From contig CAAFYU010000051.1 in the NCBI GenBank assembly GCA_900767135.1, forward strand, positions 1 to 64,000: a DNA stretch of 64,000 nt, given 5' to 3'. The stretch comes from Candidatus Gastranaerophilales bacterium. Its GTDB lineage: Bacteria; Cyanobacteriota; Vampirovibrionia; Gastranaerophilales; Gastranaerophilaceae. Below, one piece after another: positions 1 through 8,347 of this stretch. Within the stretch, counting starts at the first letter, position 1; the number at the start of each line of letters is the position of its first letter. The translations under genes were made by a program, and so were the position numbers. The notes below the pieces were generated by a model. The model saw only the letters and a list, made by a program, of their open reading frames with translations. It did no database searches and was not told where the DNA came from.

Positions 1-15
1 ATCTTTGCATCTAAG

Positions 16-840
16 TTGGTTTCTATAAAAACAAAAAATCAAATTGCTTACCCATCTAAATCTTCCCTAACCGAGGGAAGACCTATTTTACAGAAAATTT
101 TGCAAGTTAACAATTTTAAATTAACCGAAACGGTCTTTTCACGTTTCACGTCTCACTTTTCACTTCCAAAATCCGCCTTTACTCTCGCCGAAGTTCTCAT
201 CACCCTCGGCATCATCGGTGTTGTGGCAGCTCTAACAATTCCTAATGTTGTTTCAAATTACAAGAAAAAAGTTGTTGAAACTCGTCTTGCCAAACTTTAC
301 TCTGTTTTAAATCAAGCCGTTGAGTTATCAGAAGAAAAAAATGGGGCTTGTACAACTTGGGAATGGGGAGATATAAATAATCACAGGGATTCCGCATATA
401 TGGAAAAATGGTGGAAAACTTATATGGCTGACTACATTCCTAATGTGCAAACCGTCACAAAAAACTCTGTTGCAACGAGTTCTATTTCCGGTAACGGCAG
501 TTATTTAGTTTATTTTAAAGATGGAACGGCTTTAAAAATTGAAGCTATACCAGGTTCATATATTTGGGTTGTTGTTTATGTAAAACCGCAAATTAATACT
601 AAAAACTTTAATGAAGGTGACGTGTATCAACGCGATTCTATGGTTTCAGGTCGGGATTATTTTGCTATGTTTATAATGCCTTCGAGCAAATGTTCATTTG
701 ATGTAAATTATTATGATAATTTGAGTCGTAATAAACTAATAGAAGCCTGCAAAGAGCCACGTAATTTGGGTGGAGCCTGTCTGAAAATGATAAAAGATAA
801 CGGCTGGAAAATTCCTGATGATTATCCGATTAAATTTTAA
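16..840 (+). CDS. Type IV pilin-like prepilin
   Basis: This is a secreted, pilin-like protein. A prepilin motif with FTLAEVLITLGIIGVVAAL begins near residue 55: Phe at +1, Glu at +5, then a hydrophobic helix. Prepilin peptidase would cut just before the Phe. The remainder is a soluble domain with several cysteines, as in the many pilin-like proteins of gut Melainabacteria. The leader before the motif is unusually long, and no ATG lies between the left edge and the motif. The frame stays open to base 1, so the TTG at 16 is only nominal and the gene may start outside the window. Bases about 121-167 resemble the TTCAC-rich repeat arms found elsewhere in the window, so part of the leader is probably repeat-derived. 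I am confident of the family and not of the start. Confidence 0.75.
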   Translation: MVSIKTKNQIAYPSKSSLTEGRPILQKILQVNNFKLTETVFSRFTSHFSLPKSAFTLAEVLITLGIIGVVAALTIPNVVSNYKKKVVETRLAKLYSVLNQAVELSEEKNGACTTWEWGDINNHRDSAYMEKWWKTYMADYIPNVQTVTKNSVATSSISGNGSYLVYFKDGTALKIEAIPGSYIWVVVYVKPQINTKNFNEGDVYQRDSMVSGRDYFAMFIMPSSKCSFDVNYYDNLSRNKLIEACKEPRNLGGACLKMIKDNGWKIPDDYPIKF

Positions 841-955
841 CAATCGGTTGAAAAATGTGTGAAGAGCAGACTTTGTTATCAGTTTTTATATTTAATTAAT
901 TTTAATTTAAAAATTCAGTTAACAAATCTTCCAATCGTTTTTAATCAGGTTTTGG

Positions 956-2275
956 CTATAAGCAATACGCAAAAAGTTCTCCGACTCGCTTGTTGTAATT
1001 TCTACCATCTTCTTTTGCAAAAAGGTTTTCAAAATGGCTTAACGCTGTGCCATCAGTAGAAAACGTCGGATTTGTCATCATAAGCCTGTGTGTTGTTGTG
1101 TCGTGACGTAGCGGGAACAAGTCGTCCATCTGCATAAAACTTGGCAATTTGTCGCTTGCAAATTCGTAGGCAAAAAGTGCTGTGTTTACTCGATTTAGCT
1201 TTTGTTCATACGACAAACCGCCTTCATAATTATCGTTTGTAACCTCTACCCCTGGGGCATAAACTCGTTGGTATTTAAGCTTTTCAGACAGTTTTTTGAC
1301 GGCACTAAAATTGTCACCTGTAATGTAATCGGTTCCTGCATTTAGCCCTAAATTTAAGTATCTTTCAAAGTCGTCAGAACTTTTTTCGCCAACAAAACTA
1401 ATATCAGTTTTGCCGGAACGAGAGCGGATTTCGTGCAAAATATACTGCATTTGTTCATAATTTGGTAAAGCTCCAACACCTGTGTAATTTTCCATATCAT
1501 AACCGCCTATATGCTTTGCAGAGTCGATAAACATACATTCAAAGCCCAAATTCATCAATTTGATGCACTCTTTTATATAAATTTCAACGTGTTCCGAATT
1601 GTGCCAATTAAAAGTTTCATCATTTTTATTATTTCTTGCAATTTTAATCTGATCGGCCGAAATTACATGGCGAAAACCGACTTTTATGCCTCTAAAATGT
1701 GCAAGGTCGACAAAAGCCTTCAATTGCTCGACGGGCGTGATTTTATCAACAATAGAATAATCTATAATATTGTCGCTGTAATTCGTGTTCAGGCGAATTC
1801 CGTAGAGAGAGTTTTCTTCAAAAAATCCTTTTTCATAAGCGTCACCATAAATATTTTGCCAAATTTGTGACAGAATTATGCAGTTGGCAAAACTTCTTGC
1901 AGACGGGGGGATTGCAGGCAATAGCTTTATGCACCCGAGAATTCCCTTGCAAGTGCAACCGTTATCCATAGTTGCAATTGCACGATTGTTTATCTCAATA
2001 TAATTTGCGAGTCTACCCCAATTATCGCCGTAATTCGGGGTTTTGATGTTGTCAGGAAATTTTTCGTAAAAAATACCGCTTTCTGACAAAGTTGCAATAA
2101 TTTCCACCGATTTTTTCAGTGGAAGTTTCAATAAATCAGCAGGCACAATATTGGCAAGCCAACGTTTGTTATAAGCTTTCCCGATACCATGAAAGGCTAT
2201 ATATTCACTAAAATCGTCCTTTTTAAGCTCGCAAGTTTCGCCGAGTGCATTCAATAATTTGTTTACGCAATTCAT
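956..2275 (-). CDS. Alpha-amylase (GH13)-like barrel protein
   Basis: The 439-residue cytoplasmic protein has no signal peptide. Its middle reads like the catalytic beta strands of the alpha-amylase superfamily. A segment GFECMFIDSAKHIGG matches region II, which normally reads G-x-R-x-D-x-x-K-H and holds the nucleophile Asp. A following FVGEKSSDD could hold the acid Glu, and a late RHD could be region IV. The invariant Arg of region II is replaced by Phe here, so activity on alpha-glucans is uncertain. No partner genes point to a substrate; the neighbours are the prepilin and ferritin. A TATAAC box lies 6 bases before the ATG and there is no Shine-Dalgarno sequence, which would fit a leaderless transcript. 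The superfamily call is moderately supported and the specificity is unknown. Confidence 0.5.
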   Translation of the reverse strand: MNCVNKLLNALGETCELKKDDFSEYIAFHGIGKAYNKRWLANIVPADLLKLPLKKSVEIIATLSESGIFYEKFPDNIKTPNYGDNWGRLANYIEINNRAIATMDNGCTCKGILGCIKLLPAIPPSARSFANCIILSQIWQNIYGDAYEKGFFEENSLYGIRLNTNYSDNIIDYSIVDKITPVEQLKAFVDLAHFRGIKVGFRHVISADQIKIARNNKNDETFNWHNSEHVEIYIKECIKLMNLGFECMFIDSAKHIGGYDMENYTGVGALPNYEQMQYILHEIRSRSGKTDISFVGEKSSDDFERYLNLGLNAGTDYITGDNFSAVKKLSEKLKYQRVYAPGVEVTNDNYEGGLSYEQKLNRVNTALFAYEFASDKLPSFMQMDDLFPLRHDTTTHRLMMTNPTFSTDGTALSHFENLFAKEDGRNYNKRVGELFAYCL

Positions 2276-2387
2276 AAATATGTTATAAATAAATTTTTAA
2301 AAATTTTCATTATACAGAGTGGTAATAAAATTTTTGTTGGTGATAAAATTAAGAAGAAATTAGGATTAAAAATCAAGGAGAATGGTT

Positions 2388-2897
2388 ATGATTAATGAAA
2401 AATTGGAAAAAGCATTTAACTATCAGATTAACAGAGAATTGTATTCTGAATACTTGTATCTTTCAATGCAAGCGTATTTTGAAAGATTGAATTTAAAAGG
2501 GTTTGTAAACTGGTTGACTGTTCAAGTGCAAGAAGAACATGCTCATGCAATGGGAATGTTTGATTATTTGAACCAAAGAGGTGGTAAGATTGAGTTAGAA
2601 GCAATCGAAAAACCTGAAACAGAATGGGCATCACCACTTGAAGTTTTCGAACATATTTTGACTCACGAAGAACTTGTTACATCATTGATTAACAAACTTA
2701 TGGACGTAGCAGAAGAAACAAAAGACAGAGCTGCAATGTCTTTCTTAAACTGGTATCTAAAAGAACAAGTTGAAGAAGAAGACAATGTTGGCAATGTTTT
2801 GGCAACATTAAAATTAATCGGCGACGACAAAAAAGCATTGTTGATGCTTGACAAAGATCTTGCGACAAGAACATTTGTTGCTCCTGTAATTGGTTAA
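2388..2897 (+). CDS. ftnA: Bacterial non-haem ferritin
   Basis: This 169-residue four-helix ferritin oxidises Fe(II) and stores the iron as a mineral inside a 24-subunit shell. The ferroxidase ligands of the family are visible: Glu in NRELYSEYLY, the E-E-H-A-H pair in the second helix, and Glu in the VEEEDN stretch. It starts without the haem-binding Met of bacterioferritins. I chose the ATG at 2388 over the one at 2382 because the AAGGAG at 2375-2380 then has a normal 7-base spacing. It is a single gene with its own leader. It ends at a strong bidirectional terminator shared with the convergent purine nucleoside phosphorylase. Together with the rubrerythrin at 30468 it suggests an oxygen- and iron-stress defence typical of anaerobes. 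Confidence 0.93.
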   Translation: MINEKLEKAFNYQINRELYSEYLYLSMQAYFERLNLKGFVNWLTVQVQEEHAHAMGMFDYLNQRGGKIELEAIEKPETEWASPLEVFEHILTHEELVTSLINKLMDVAEETKDRAAMSFLNWYLKEQVEEEDNVGNVLATLKLIGDDKKALLMLDKDLATRTFVAPVIG

Positions 2898-2964
2898 TTG
2901 CCAAAACTTATACCATTAATTTCTTGTTATTTTACGAGTAATTAATGAAAAATATGAAATTAAT

Positions 2965-2994
2965 TTAGTGGGGAAATTTAATTTTCCCCACTAA
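2965..2994. terminator. Bidirectional terminator between ftnA and punA
   Basis: A perfect 12-bp stem (TTAGTGGGGAAA with its complement) closes a 6-base loop. It lies between two convergent genes and overlaps the stop codon of the minus-strand gene. Confidence 0.8.
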
Positions 2995-3794
2995 TTTATT
3001 TCTCTAATAATTTCAACAACCAAAGACTTAAAATTAGCTTTCGCTTTGTTAGCGGCATCGATAACCTCTTCGTGTGAAAGTTTTCCGCTTGTTTCTGAAC
3101 TTGCGGCATTTGTAATACAACTTATGCCAAGAATATTCAAACCACAATAATTTGCGACAATAGCTTCCGGAACAGTAGACATACCAACAGCATCTCCGCC
3201 AAGTCGTCTAATCATTTTTATCTCGGCAGGTGTTTCATAATTAGGGCCTGAATTTGCCCAATAAACTCCTTCTTGAACGCTAATGCCAAGCTTTTTAGCA
3301 CATTTTTCAGCAAGTTCTCTAAGATTTTTCTTATAAACTTCCGTCATATCAGGAAATCTTTCGCCTAACGTGCTGTCATTCGGTCCAATTAAAGGGTTTG
3401 CCCCCATATTATTGATGTGATCTTTTATAATCATTAAATCTGCCGGTCTGTAACTTTCATTAACGGCACCTGCTGCATTTGTGAGGATAAGCGTTTTAAT
3501 TCCCAATGCCTTGAAAACCTTGATAGGATAAGTTATTTCTTGCATTGTGTGACCTTCGTAAAAATGATTTCTACCTTGCATCATCACAACTTTTTTACCC
3601 ATAATTTCTGCAAAAACAAGTCGTCCCTTGTGCCCTTGAACAGTTGAGGTTATAAAATTTGGGATATCGTGGTAGGAAACAGCAATATCACAATATTCAT
3701 CGGCAAGTTCTCCGAGTCCTGAACCTAAAACAATAGCAATTTCAGGCTTAAAGCCATTCGTTTTTTTGTTAATAAATTCAATAGTTTTCTCCAT
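2991..3794 (-). CDS. punA: Purine nucleoside phosphorylase (family 2)
   Basis: The enzyme cleaves inosine and guanosine (and their deoxy forms) with phosphate to the base and pentose-1-phosphate, for purine salvage. The 267-residue length is normal for the trimeric PunA/MTAP family. Visible family motifs include the phosphate-binding VLGSGLG near residue 23, GHKGRLVFAEI, GRNHFYEGH, and the LTNAAGAVN segment. The base-binding GMSTVPE and a late ITNAAS are also present. The start is fixed by AAAGGGG seven bases upstream of the ATG. It stands alone, convergent with ftnA, with upp nearby as a second salvage gene. Confidence 0.93.
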   Translation of the reverse strand: MEKTIEFINKKTNGFKPEIAIVLGSGLGELADEYCDIAVSYHDIPNFITSTVQGHKGRLVFAEIMGKKVVMMQGRNHFYEGHTMQEITYPIKVFKALGIKTLILTNAAGAVNESYRPADLMIIKDHINNMGANPLIGPNDSTLGERFPDMTEVYKKNLRELAEKCAKKLGISVQEGVYWANSGPNYETPAEIKMIRRLGGDAVGMSTVPEAIVANYCGLNILGISCITNAASSETSGKLSHEEVIDAANKAKANFKSLVVEIIREIN

Positions 3795-3833
3795 AATAAT
3801 ACCCCTTTATATAAAACGCATAAACACACGAAA

Positions 3834-3856
3834 AGGCACAAGATAACCTTGTGCCT
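3834..3856 (-). terminator. Intrinsic terminator after the omega-like gene
   Basis: A stem AGGCACAAG/CTTGTGCCT closes a short loop. On the minus strand it is followed by TTTT, just past the end of the 3872-4114 gene. Confidence 0.7.
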
Positions 3857-3871
3857 AAACTAAAATTCTTA

Positions 3872-4114
3872 TTAACCAACTAATCTGTCATCATCTGCTT
3901 CGGCAGCTTTTACCATAATAGCGTGCTCAACAGGATTTTCTTTTTTGTAAGTTGTGTCATAATTTTCTTCAAAGTTAAATTCATCGTGAGCTTTTTTTGC
4001 TTGATTTTCATCAACAAGTTTTTTTGCAAGTTCTGCAATTTCATAAACTAACTTGTATCTGTTATCTGTATTGTCGTTTAAGTCCCACGCAACTCTTATA
4101 ATTTGATCCATCAT
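3872..4114 (-). CDS. rpoZ: Probable RNA polymerase omega subunit
   Basis: This 80-residue acidic protein resembles the small omega subunit, which helps assemble the beta-prime subunit. The segment NRYKLVYEIAELAKKL corresponds to the conserved N-R-[FY]-x-L-V-x-x-A-x-x-A-[KR] helix of the family. The later NPVEHAIMVKAAEAD sits where omega has its K-P-x-x-x-A-[IL]-x-E-[IL] segment. The N-terminal M-D-Q-I-I-R region is shorter than in proteobacteria. A GAGG site lies about 11 bases before the ATG pair, and a TATACT box lies farther upstream. The gene is monocistronic with a clear terminator. The call rests on motif resemblance in a very short protein, so a lineage-specific small protein remains possible. 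Confidence 0.5.
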   Translation of the reverse strand: MMDQIIRVAWDLNDNTDNRYKLVYEIAELAKKLVDENQAKKAHDEFNFEENYDTTYKKENPVEHAIMVKAAEADDDRLVG

Positions 4115-4203
4115 AAGTTAATATACCTCACTTTTTTAGTTTGTATCTTAATAGTATAATACAAAAACTTTTTTGGCAAGTAGCAAAAAATCAATAATTG
4201 TTG

Positions 4204-4209
4204 TATAAT
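4204..4209 (+). promoter_or_regulatory. -10 box of a predicted leaderless mlaD-like transcript
   Basis: TATAAT is followed by exactly 6 bases and then the ATG at 4216, with no Shine-Dalgarno sequence. The predicted transcript start falls at or next to the A of the start codon. The same layout recurs in other genes of the window. Confidence 0.6.
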
Positions 4210-4215
4210 CTGAAC

Positions 4216-4887
4216 ATGAAAATTTTTGAGGGTATGCACAAGTACATTTGGCTTGAATTCGGAATATGGTTTTTTATTCTGTGCATAGCTGTTTTTGGGT
4301 TAAGGGTACACAATTATCACAAGGAAAAAGCTCTTGTAACCTATCAAATTTTCATGCCTGACGTAGATGGTTTAATTGTCGGCTCTCCCGTAAAATTTAT
4401 GGGCGTTCAAGTTGGCTATATCGGAAAAATTAAAATTGTACGAGATGAAGTTTATCTAAAAATCGTTATGACCGATAAAAATGCGACTTTACCGAAAGGC
4501 TCGATTGCAACGGTTGAATTTAACGGAATGGGCGGTTCTAAATCGCTTGAAGTTTATCCGCCAACAAAAGAAAGTATTGCAATGAACAATCTTATTGCTG
4601 TTCAATCACCAAAAAGATTGAATGATGCGATGGGACTTTTGAGCGAAATGTTTGACAAAATTGGTTCTATTACAACAAGACTGTCATTCTTTGCAAACGA
4701 AACAGGGGTTACAGAATTGAATGGCGGTGTTGATATTGACGATATTCAATCTAATATGAACATTTTGGATAAATGGATAAAAAGTTTTCAAAAAATAAAA
4801 GAAAGTGCGAATAGTGAAAGCACAAAACAAATTATAGAAAAAGGAGTTGAGGAAGATGGACAAGTCGAAAGTTCGAATAATAAATAA
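4216..4887 (+). CDS. MlaD/Mce-family lipid transport protein
   Basis: This 223-residue protein belongs to the MCE superfamily, which binds and passes lipids between membranes as part of an ABC transport assembly. One transmembrane helix (about residues 12-30) anchors it. An Mce/MlaD beta-barrel domain follows (about 40-115) with the typical VDGLIVGSPVKFMGVQVGYI and the late FNGMGGSKSLEV. The C-terminal part is helical and hydrophilic. The permease and ATPase partners are not in this window. A longer frame begins at 4198, but its first codons include the TATAAT box, so I start at the ATG at 4216. The end overlaps upp by 32 bases, so the two are co-transcribed. Confidence 0.8.
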   Translation: MKIFEGMHKYIWLEFGIWFFILCIAVFGLRVHNYHKEKALVTYQIFMPDVDGLIVGSPVKFMGVQVGYIGKIKIVRDEVYLKIVMTDKNATLPKGSIATVEFNGMGGSKSLEVYPPTKESIAMNNLIAVQSPKRLNDAMGLLSEMFDKIGSITTRLSFFANETGVTELNGGVDIDDIQSNMNILDKWIKSFQKIKESANSESTKQIIEKGVEEDGQVESSNNK

Positions 4888-5506
4888 TCCGGTAGTTTTG
4901 TTAAACCTATGTACGATGCGTGACAAAAACACTGACAGTCAAGGTGTTAGGATTGCAACAAGAAAAATTACAAGATGTCTTTTGTATGAAGCATCTAAAA
5001 ATTTACCACTTGTTGATAAAGAGGTTACAACGCCTTTGACAACATTCACAGCTAAGACTGTTGATCCGAATATTAATCTTATAATTTCCCCAATCCTTCG
5101 AGCAGGGCTTATTTTTACAGATGAAGCAATCGACATTTTGCCACAAGCTTGCATTCGACATATCGGCATGTATAGAGATGAAAAAACTCTAAAACCTGTG
5201 TGGTATTACAATAAAGTTCCTATGGAAGCTCCAAATCCTGAAAACTTCTACATTTATATTACTGACCCAATGCTTGCAACAGGAAATTCTTTAATTGAAG
5301 CGATAAAACTTTATGCTGATAAAGGTATTCCGATTGACAACATTAAAGTAATTTGTATTATTGCTGCTCCACAGGGAATTGAAAATATTCAAAAGCATTA
5401 TCCTGAAATTGAAATTATAACAGCAGCAGTAGATGATTGCTTGAACGAAAAAGGTTACATTGTTCCAGGAATGGGCGATGCCGGAGATAGGATTTTTAAC
5501 ACATAA
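4856..5506 (+). CDS. upp: Uracil phosphoribosyltransferase
   Basis: The enzyme makes UMP from uracil and PRPP for pyrimidine salvage. The 216-residue length is typical. The PRPP loop appears as ITDPMLATGNSLIEA. LSPILRAG-like and GDAGDR segments near the end form the uracil site, where GMGDAGDR is the family signature. The start is the ATG at 4856, placed 9 bases after AAGGAG; an in-frame TTG at 4847 is too close to that site. It overlaps the end of the Mce gene and so depends on that promoter, and probably on translational coupling. The pairing with an Mce gene has no obvious functional meaning. Confidence 0.95.
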   Translation: MDKSKVRIINNPVVLLNLCTMRDKNTDSQGVRIATRKITRCLLYEASKNLPLVDKEVTTPLTTFTAKTVDPNINLIISPILRAGLIFTDEAIDILPQACIRHIGMYRDEKTLKPVWYYNKVPMEAPNPENFYIYITDPMLATGNSLIEAIKLYADKGIPIDNIKVICIIAAPQGIENIQKHYPEIEIITAAVDDCLNEKGYIVPGMGDAGDRIFNT

Positions 5507-5599
5507 TTTTATAATAAAAAAAATAATTAGCCACAGCGACTAATAGACTTTCATTGATTTGTTTTTATACTAAAATAAAATCGAGAAAGGAGTTGTATT

Positions 5600-6121
5600 A
5601 TGGAAGAAATTAAACTTGAAGAACATCATGACTGCTATTTGTGTAAACACCCGATACTTAAACACATCTTGGTCGGACTATTAGTTTTTTTGGGAGCTTT
5701 TGCAGCTTTTTATGTTGTTGCAGACTGGCATTTCAAGCGAATGCTAGACCCAGTAGAACAAATGAGGCAAATGGATAAAGCCTTTCAACAGCAAGAAAGA
5801 CAGGTTGACAGAATGGCTAAAAAAGAATTTTACCATACTCAACGAGTAGATACTGCACCATTTGTTAAGGTTGATAAAAGTAAAGATGCATATAGAATTG
5901 TAATTGATTTAAGACCGTTTGACAATGACGAAAAAAATGTAGAAGTTTCAACCAGCGGAAATACAGTTATAATAAATGCGACAGGAGCAAAAAATTCTCG
6001 CAAAGGACAAGAAATTATGAGATATAGCCAAGCATTTGCCTTTGGAGAAGACATTGATTCCGAAAACATTACACGAGTTCGCCAAGGGTATGAATATATC
6101 ATTACAATTCCATTTGATTAA
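5600..6121 (+). CDS. Membrane-anchored Hsp20/alpha-crystallin-like protein
   Basis: The 173-residue protein has a short cytoplasmic head with two cysteines and a transmembrane helix at about residues 24-43. A Met/Gln-rich coiled stretch follows at about 50-75. The C-terminal half (about 88-173) looks like the beta-sandwich of small heat-shock proteins: YRIVIDLRPFDNDEKNVEVSTSGNTVIINA followed by a paired strand ending in YIITIPFD. Such domains hold unfolded proteins, but a membrane-tethered form outside the inner membrane is unusual. GAAAGGAG lies 9 bases before the ATG. It stands alone with a strong terminator after it. The fold call is moderate; the client and role are unknown. Confidence 0.6.
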   Translation: MEEIKLEEHHDCYLCKHPILKHILVGLLVFLGAFAAFYVVADWHFKRMLDPVEQMRQMDKAFQQQERQVDRMAKKEFYHTQRVDTAPFVKVDKSKDAYRIVIDLRPFDNDEKNVEVSTSGNTVIINATGAKNSRKGQEIMRYSQAFAFGEDIDSENITRVRQGYEYIITIPFD

Positions 6122-6166
6122 ATTAGTTTCAAATAATATTTGTGAGGAAATAAATACCAAAAACAA

Positions 6167-6196
6167 AAAGGCGGTAAATCGAAATTTACCGCCTTT
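6167..6196. terminator. Terminator between the Hsp20-like gene and a small gene
   Basis: A perfect 13-bp stem (AAAGGCGGTAAAT and complement) closes a CGAA tetraloop. Flanking A/T runs let it work in both directions between convergent genes. Confidence 0.8.
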
Positions 6197-6224
6197 ACAT
6201 ATCCTTAATCAATAGCTAAGACAC

Positions 6225-6359
6225 TTATTTTACAACAGCATCTTCTGTTTCTTCAATCTTTTTCATCACTTCATCAATCTGCTCTTTTACATATTTAAGA
6301 AACAGACCAAGTTCTTCTTTAAAGCTGTACACTCCGGGCCAAGAAATATATCCGTACAT
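6225..6359 (-). CDS. Small protein of 44 residues, unknown function
   Basis: A short gene reads M-Y-G-Y-I-S-W-P-G-V-Y-S-F, then an amphipathic helix rich in Lys and Glu (KEELGLFLKYVKEQIDEVMK), and ends AVVK. AGGAG lies 9 bases before the ATG at 6359; an upstream in-frame ATG at 6368 directly touches that site and is less likely. It lies downstream of the receiver-domain gene on the same strand and upstream of the shared terminator, so the two are probably one transcription unit. I do not recognise the family. The good ribosome site, the terminator and the biased composition argue that it is translated. Confidence 0.5.
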   Translation of the reverse strand: MYGYISWPGVYSFKEELGLFLKYVKEQIDEVMKKIEETEDAVVK

Positions 6360-6434
6360 AATTTGCATCTCCTATGTTTTCTAACCTTTCAACAAATTAT
6401 TTATCGACATATTTGGCGAAAATCTTTAATCTTT

Positions 6435-6827
6435 TTATTCGTTTTTTAATAATTCTTTACAATATGCTTGAATATCCTGACACTTATACTTTGGAATATA
6501 GCTTACATCATAATTTTTGGCAATTTGTTTAATATTTTCGGCAGCAGAAATTATTATTATTTTAGTGTTTTTATATTCATTAAAATATTTTATTTGCTTA
6601 ATAAACCATTCTCCGGCATAAAACGGCAAAAAATTAGGCTCCATTTGCATATCAGTTAAAATAAAATCATAAGGATTGTCAATTGATGCGGAAATTCTTT
6701 CAACACCTTCTTTGGCAGAATAAGCCGTTTCAATTTCGACATTATCACCAAAAACCTGTCTTACCGCACCTTCATGGAACATTACCCATTTGCTTGAATC
6801 ATCAACTATCAAAACTCTTGTTTTCAT
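6435..6827 (-). CDS. Stand-alone response-regulator receiver domain
   Basis: The 130 residues form a single CheY-like receiver with no output domain. The acidic pair is Asp9-Asp10 in LIVDDSS, the phosphoacceptor is Asp59 in FILTDMQ, the switch Ser is Ser94 in IIISAAEN, and the conserved Lys is Lys113 in YIPK. It would be phosphorylated by a histidine kinase elsewhere and act by protein contact. Its loop after Asp59 is longer than in CheY (residues about 60-75). A TATAAT box sits exactly 6 bases before the ATG with no Shine-Dalgarno sequence, predicting a leaderless mRNA. A 44-residue protein is encoded just downstream. Confidence 0.85.
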   Translation of the reverse strand: MKTRVLIVDDSSKWVMFHEGAVRQVFGDNVEIETAYSAKEGVERISASIDNPYDFILTDMQMEPNFLPFYAGEWFIKQIKYFNEYKNTKIIIISAAENIKQIAKNYDVSYIPKYKCQDIQAYCKELLKNE

Positions 6828-6908
6828 AAATTAATTATACCACGATAAAATTTTATTCTATAAATTTAGATTTTTATACTATTCTTGTGGAAATCTTTAA
6901 TTTTGTGG

Positions 6909-6914
6909 TACAAT
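6909..6914 (+). promoter_or_regulatory. -10 box of a predicted leaderless der transcript
   Basis: TACAAT is followed by 6 bases and the ATG at 6921. The preceding TGG gives an extended -10 character. No Shine-Dalgarno sequence is present. Confidence 0.5.
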
Positions 6915-6920
6915 CTCTTT

Positions 6921-8252
6921 ATGAAAAAACCGATTGTAGCAATAGTAGGACGCCCAAATGTAGGCAAATCAACCTTCGTAAACCGCTTGATAGGTACAAG
7001 AAACTCTATCGTAGATGATTTACCGGGGGTTACACGTGATAGAATTTATTTTGATGTCGAATGGCAGAACAAATTATTTACCGTAATCGACACAGGCGGA
7101 ATTATTCCCGGTGATGAAGACGAGATTATGTTGTCTATCTTTGATCAGGCAAAAATTGCTTGTGAAGAAGCTGACAAGATTATTTTTATTGTTGACGGAA
7201 AAGAAGGCGTAAACCCTGTTGATTACGATATTGCAAATATTTTAAGGCAATCAGGGAAACCTGTATTTTTGGCTGTAAACAAATCTGACAACAAAGAATC
7301 TTTGTTGATGGTAAACGATTTTTATTCACTTGCTATTGGTGAGCCTATTGGAATTTCGGCATTGCATGGCTCCGGTGGTGTAGGTGATTTACTGGATTTA
7401 GTAACAGAAGATTTTTCAAGAGAAGTTGAGAAGGAAGAAGACAACACAATTAGAATTGCGATTGTCGGACGTCCAAATGCTGGAAAATCTTCAATTGTCA
7501 ACGCTTTGCTTAATGAAAAAAGAGTTATTGTATCTGATGTTTCAGGGACAACTCGTGATAGCATTGACAGCTCGATAACATTCAATGATAGAGAATTTGT
7601 AATCGTTGATACAGCAGGAATTCGCAAAAAGTCAAAAGTTGACTGGGGCGTTGAAAAATTTGCAGTAGATAGAGCAATCAGATCTATCAGAGATTGTGAC
7701 GTTGCACTTTTAGTAATTGATGCGACTCAGGGAATTTCTGATCAGGACAAAAAAATTGCATCTATTATTACAGAAGCCGGAAAAGGTTTGATTATTGCAA
7801 TTAATAAATGGGATTTGATTGAGGATAAGAAATCGAATTCAGTTAATGAATATAATAAAAAACTTGCCAACGATATTCCGTTCTTGGAATATGCACCAAA
7901 GATTTACATTTCTGCGGTAACAAAACAGAGATTGAATACGATTTTCACCGAGGCAGAAAGTGTTTATGCAGAATGCACGAAACGAATTTCAACTGGGCTT
8001 TTGAATAAGGTGATAAAAGAAGCATATATGCTTAATCCGCCTGCATCTTCAAAGGGTAAACGCTTGAAAATTATGTATGTAACTCAAACCGGAGTTCAGC
8101 CACCGCATATTGTGATTTTTGCGAATAATGCAGATTTGATGAAAGATCACTATAAACGTTATGTTGAGAACAAATTGAGAGAAGCTTTCGGATTTTTCGG
8201 AACCCCGATAAAGCTTTCTGTCAGAGAACGTTCAGAGAAAAACGCTCGCTAG
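6921..8252 (+). CDS. der: Ribosome biogenesis GTPase Der (EngA)
   Basis: This tandem GTPase matures the 50S ribosomal subunit. The 443 residues carry two complete G domains. The first has GRPNVGKST near residue 10, DTGG and NKSD. The second has GRPNAGKSS near residue 184, DTAGIRKKS and NKWD. A C-terminal KH-like domain ends in GFFGTPIKLSVRER. That architecture is diagnostic for Der. I start at MKKPIVAIVG rather than at an upstream codon because the longer frame would contain the -10 box. It is monocistronic, with a terminator shared with fabZ. Confidence 0.97.
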   Translation: MKKPIVAIVGRPNVGKSTFVNRLIGTRNSIVDDLPGVTRDRIYFDVEWQNKLFTVIDTGGIIPGDEDEIMLSIFDQAKIACEEADKIIFIVDGKEGVNPVDYDIANILRQSGKPVFLAVNKSDNKESLLMVNDFYSLAIGEPIGISALHGSGGVGDLLDLVTEDFSREVEKEEDNTIRIAIVGRPNAGKSSIVNALLNEKRVIVSDVSGTTRDSIDSSITFNDREFVIVDTAGIRKKSKVDWGVEKFAVDRAIRSIRDCDVALLVIDATQGISDQDKKIASIITEAGKGLIIAINKWDLIEDKKSNSVNEYNKKLANDIPFLEYAPKIYISAVTKQRLNTIFTEAESVYAECTKRISTGLLNKVIKEAYMLNPPASSKGKRLKIMYVTQTGVQPPHIVIFANNADLMKDHYKRYVENKLREAFGFFGTPIKLSVRERSEKNAR

Positions 8253-8293
8253 TTGTGATGTAAGGGAGTTACATTTGTTTTCATCTAAGAAAT

Positions 8294-8330
8294 AAAAAAA
8301 GAGGCTCAAACATTGTGAGCCTCTTTTTTT
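8294..8330. terminator. Bidirectional terminator between der and fabZ
   Basis: GAGGCTCA pairs with TGAGCCTC across a 7-base loop, flanked by A7 on the left and T7 on the right. It suits both convergent genes. Confidence 0.9.
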
Positions 8331-8347
8331 AATTGTGTCTTATAAGT

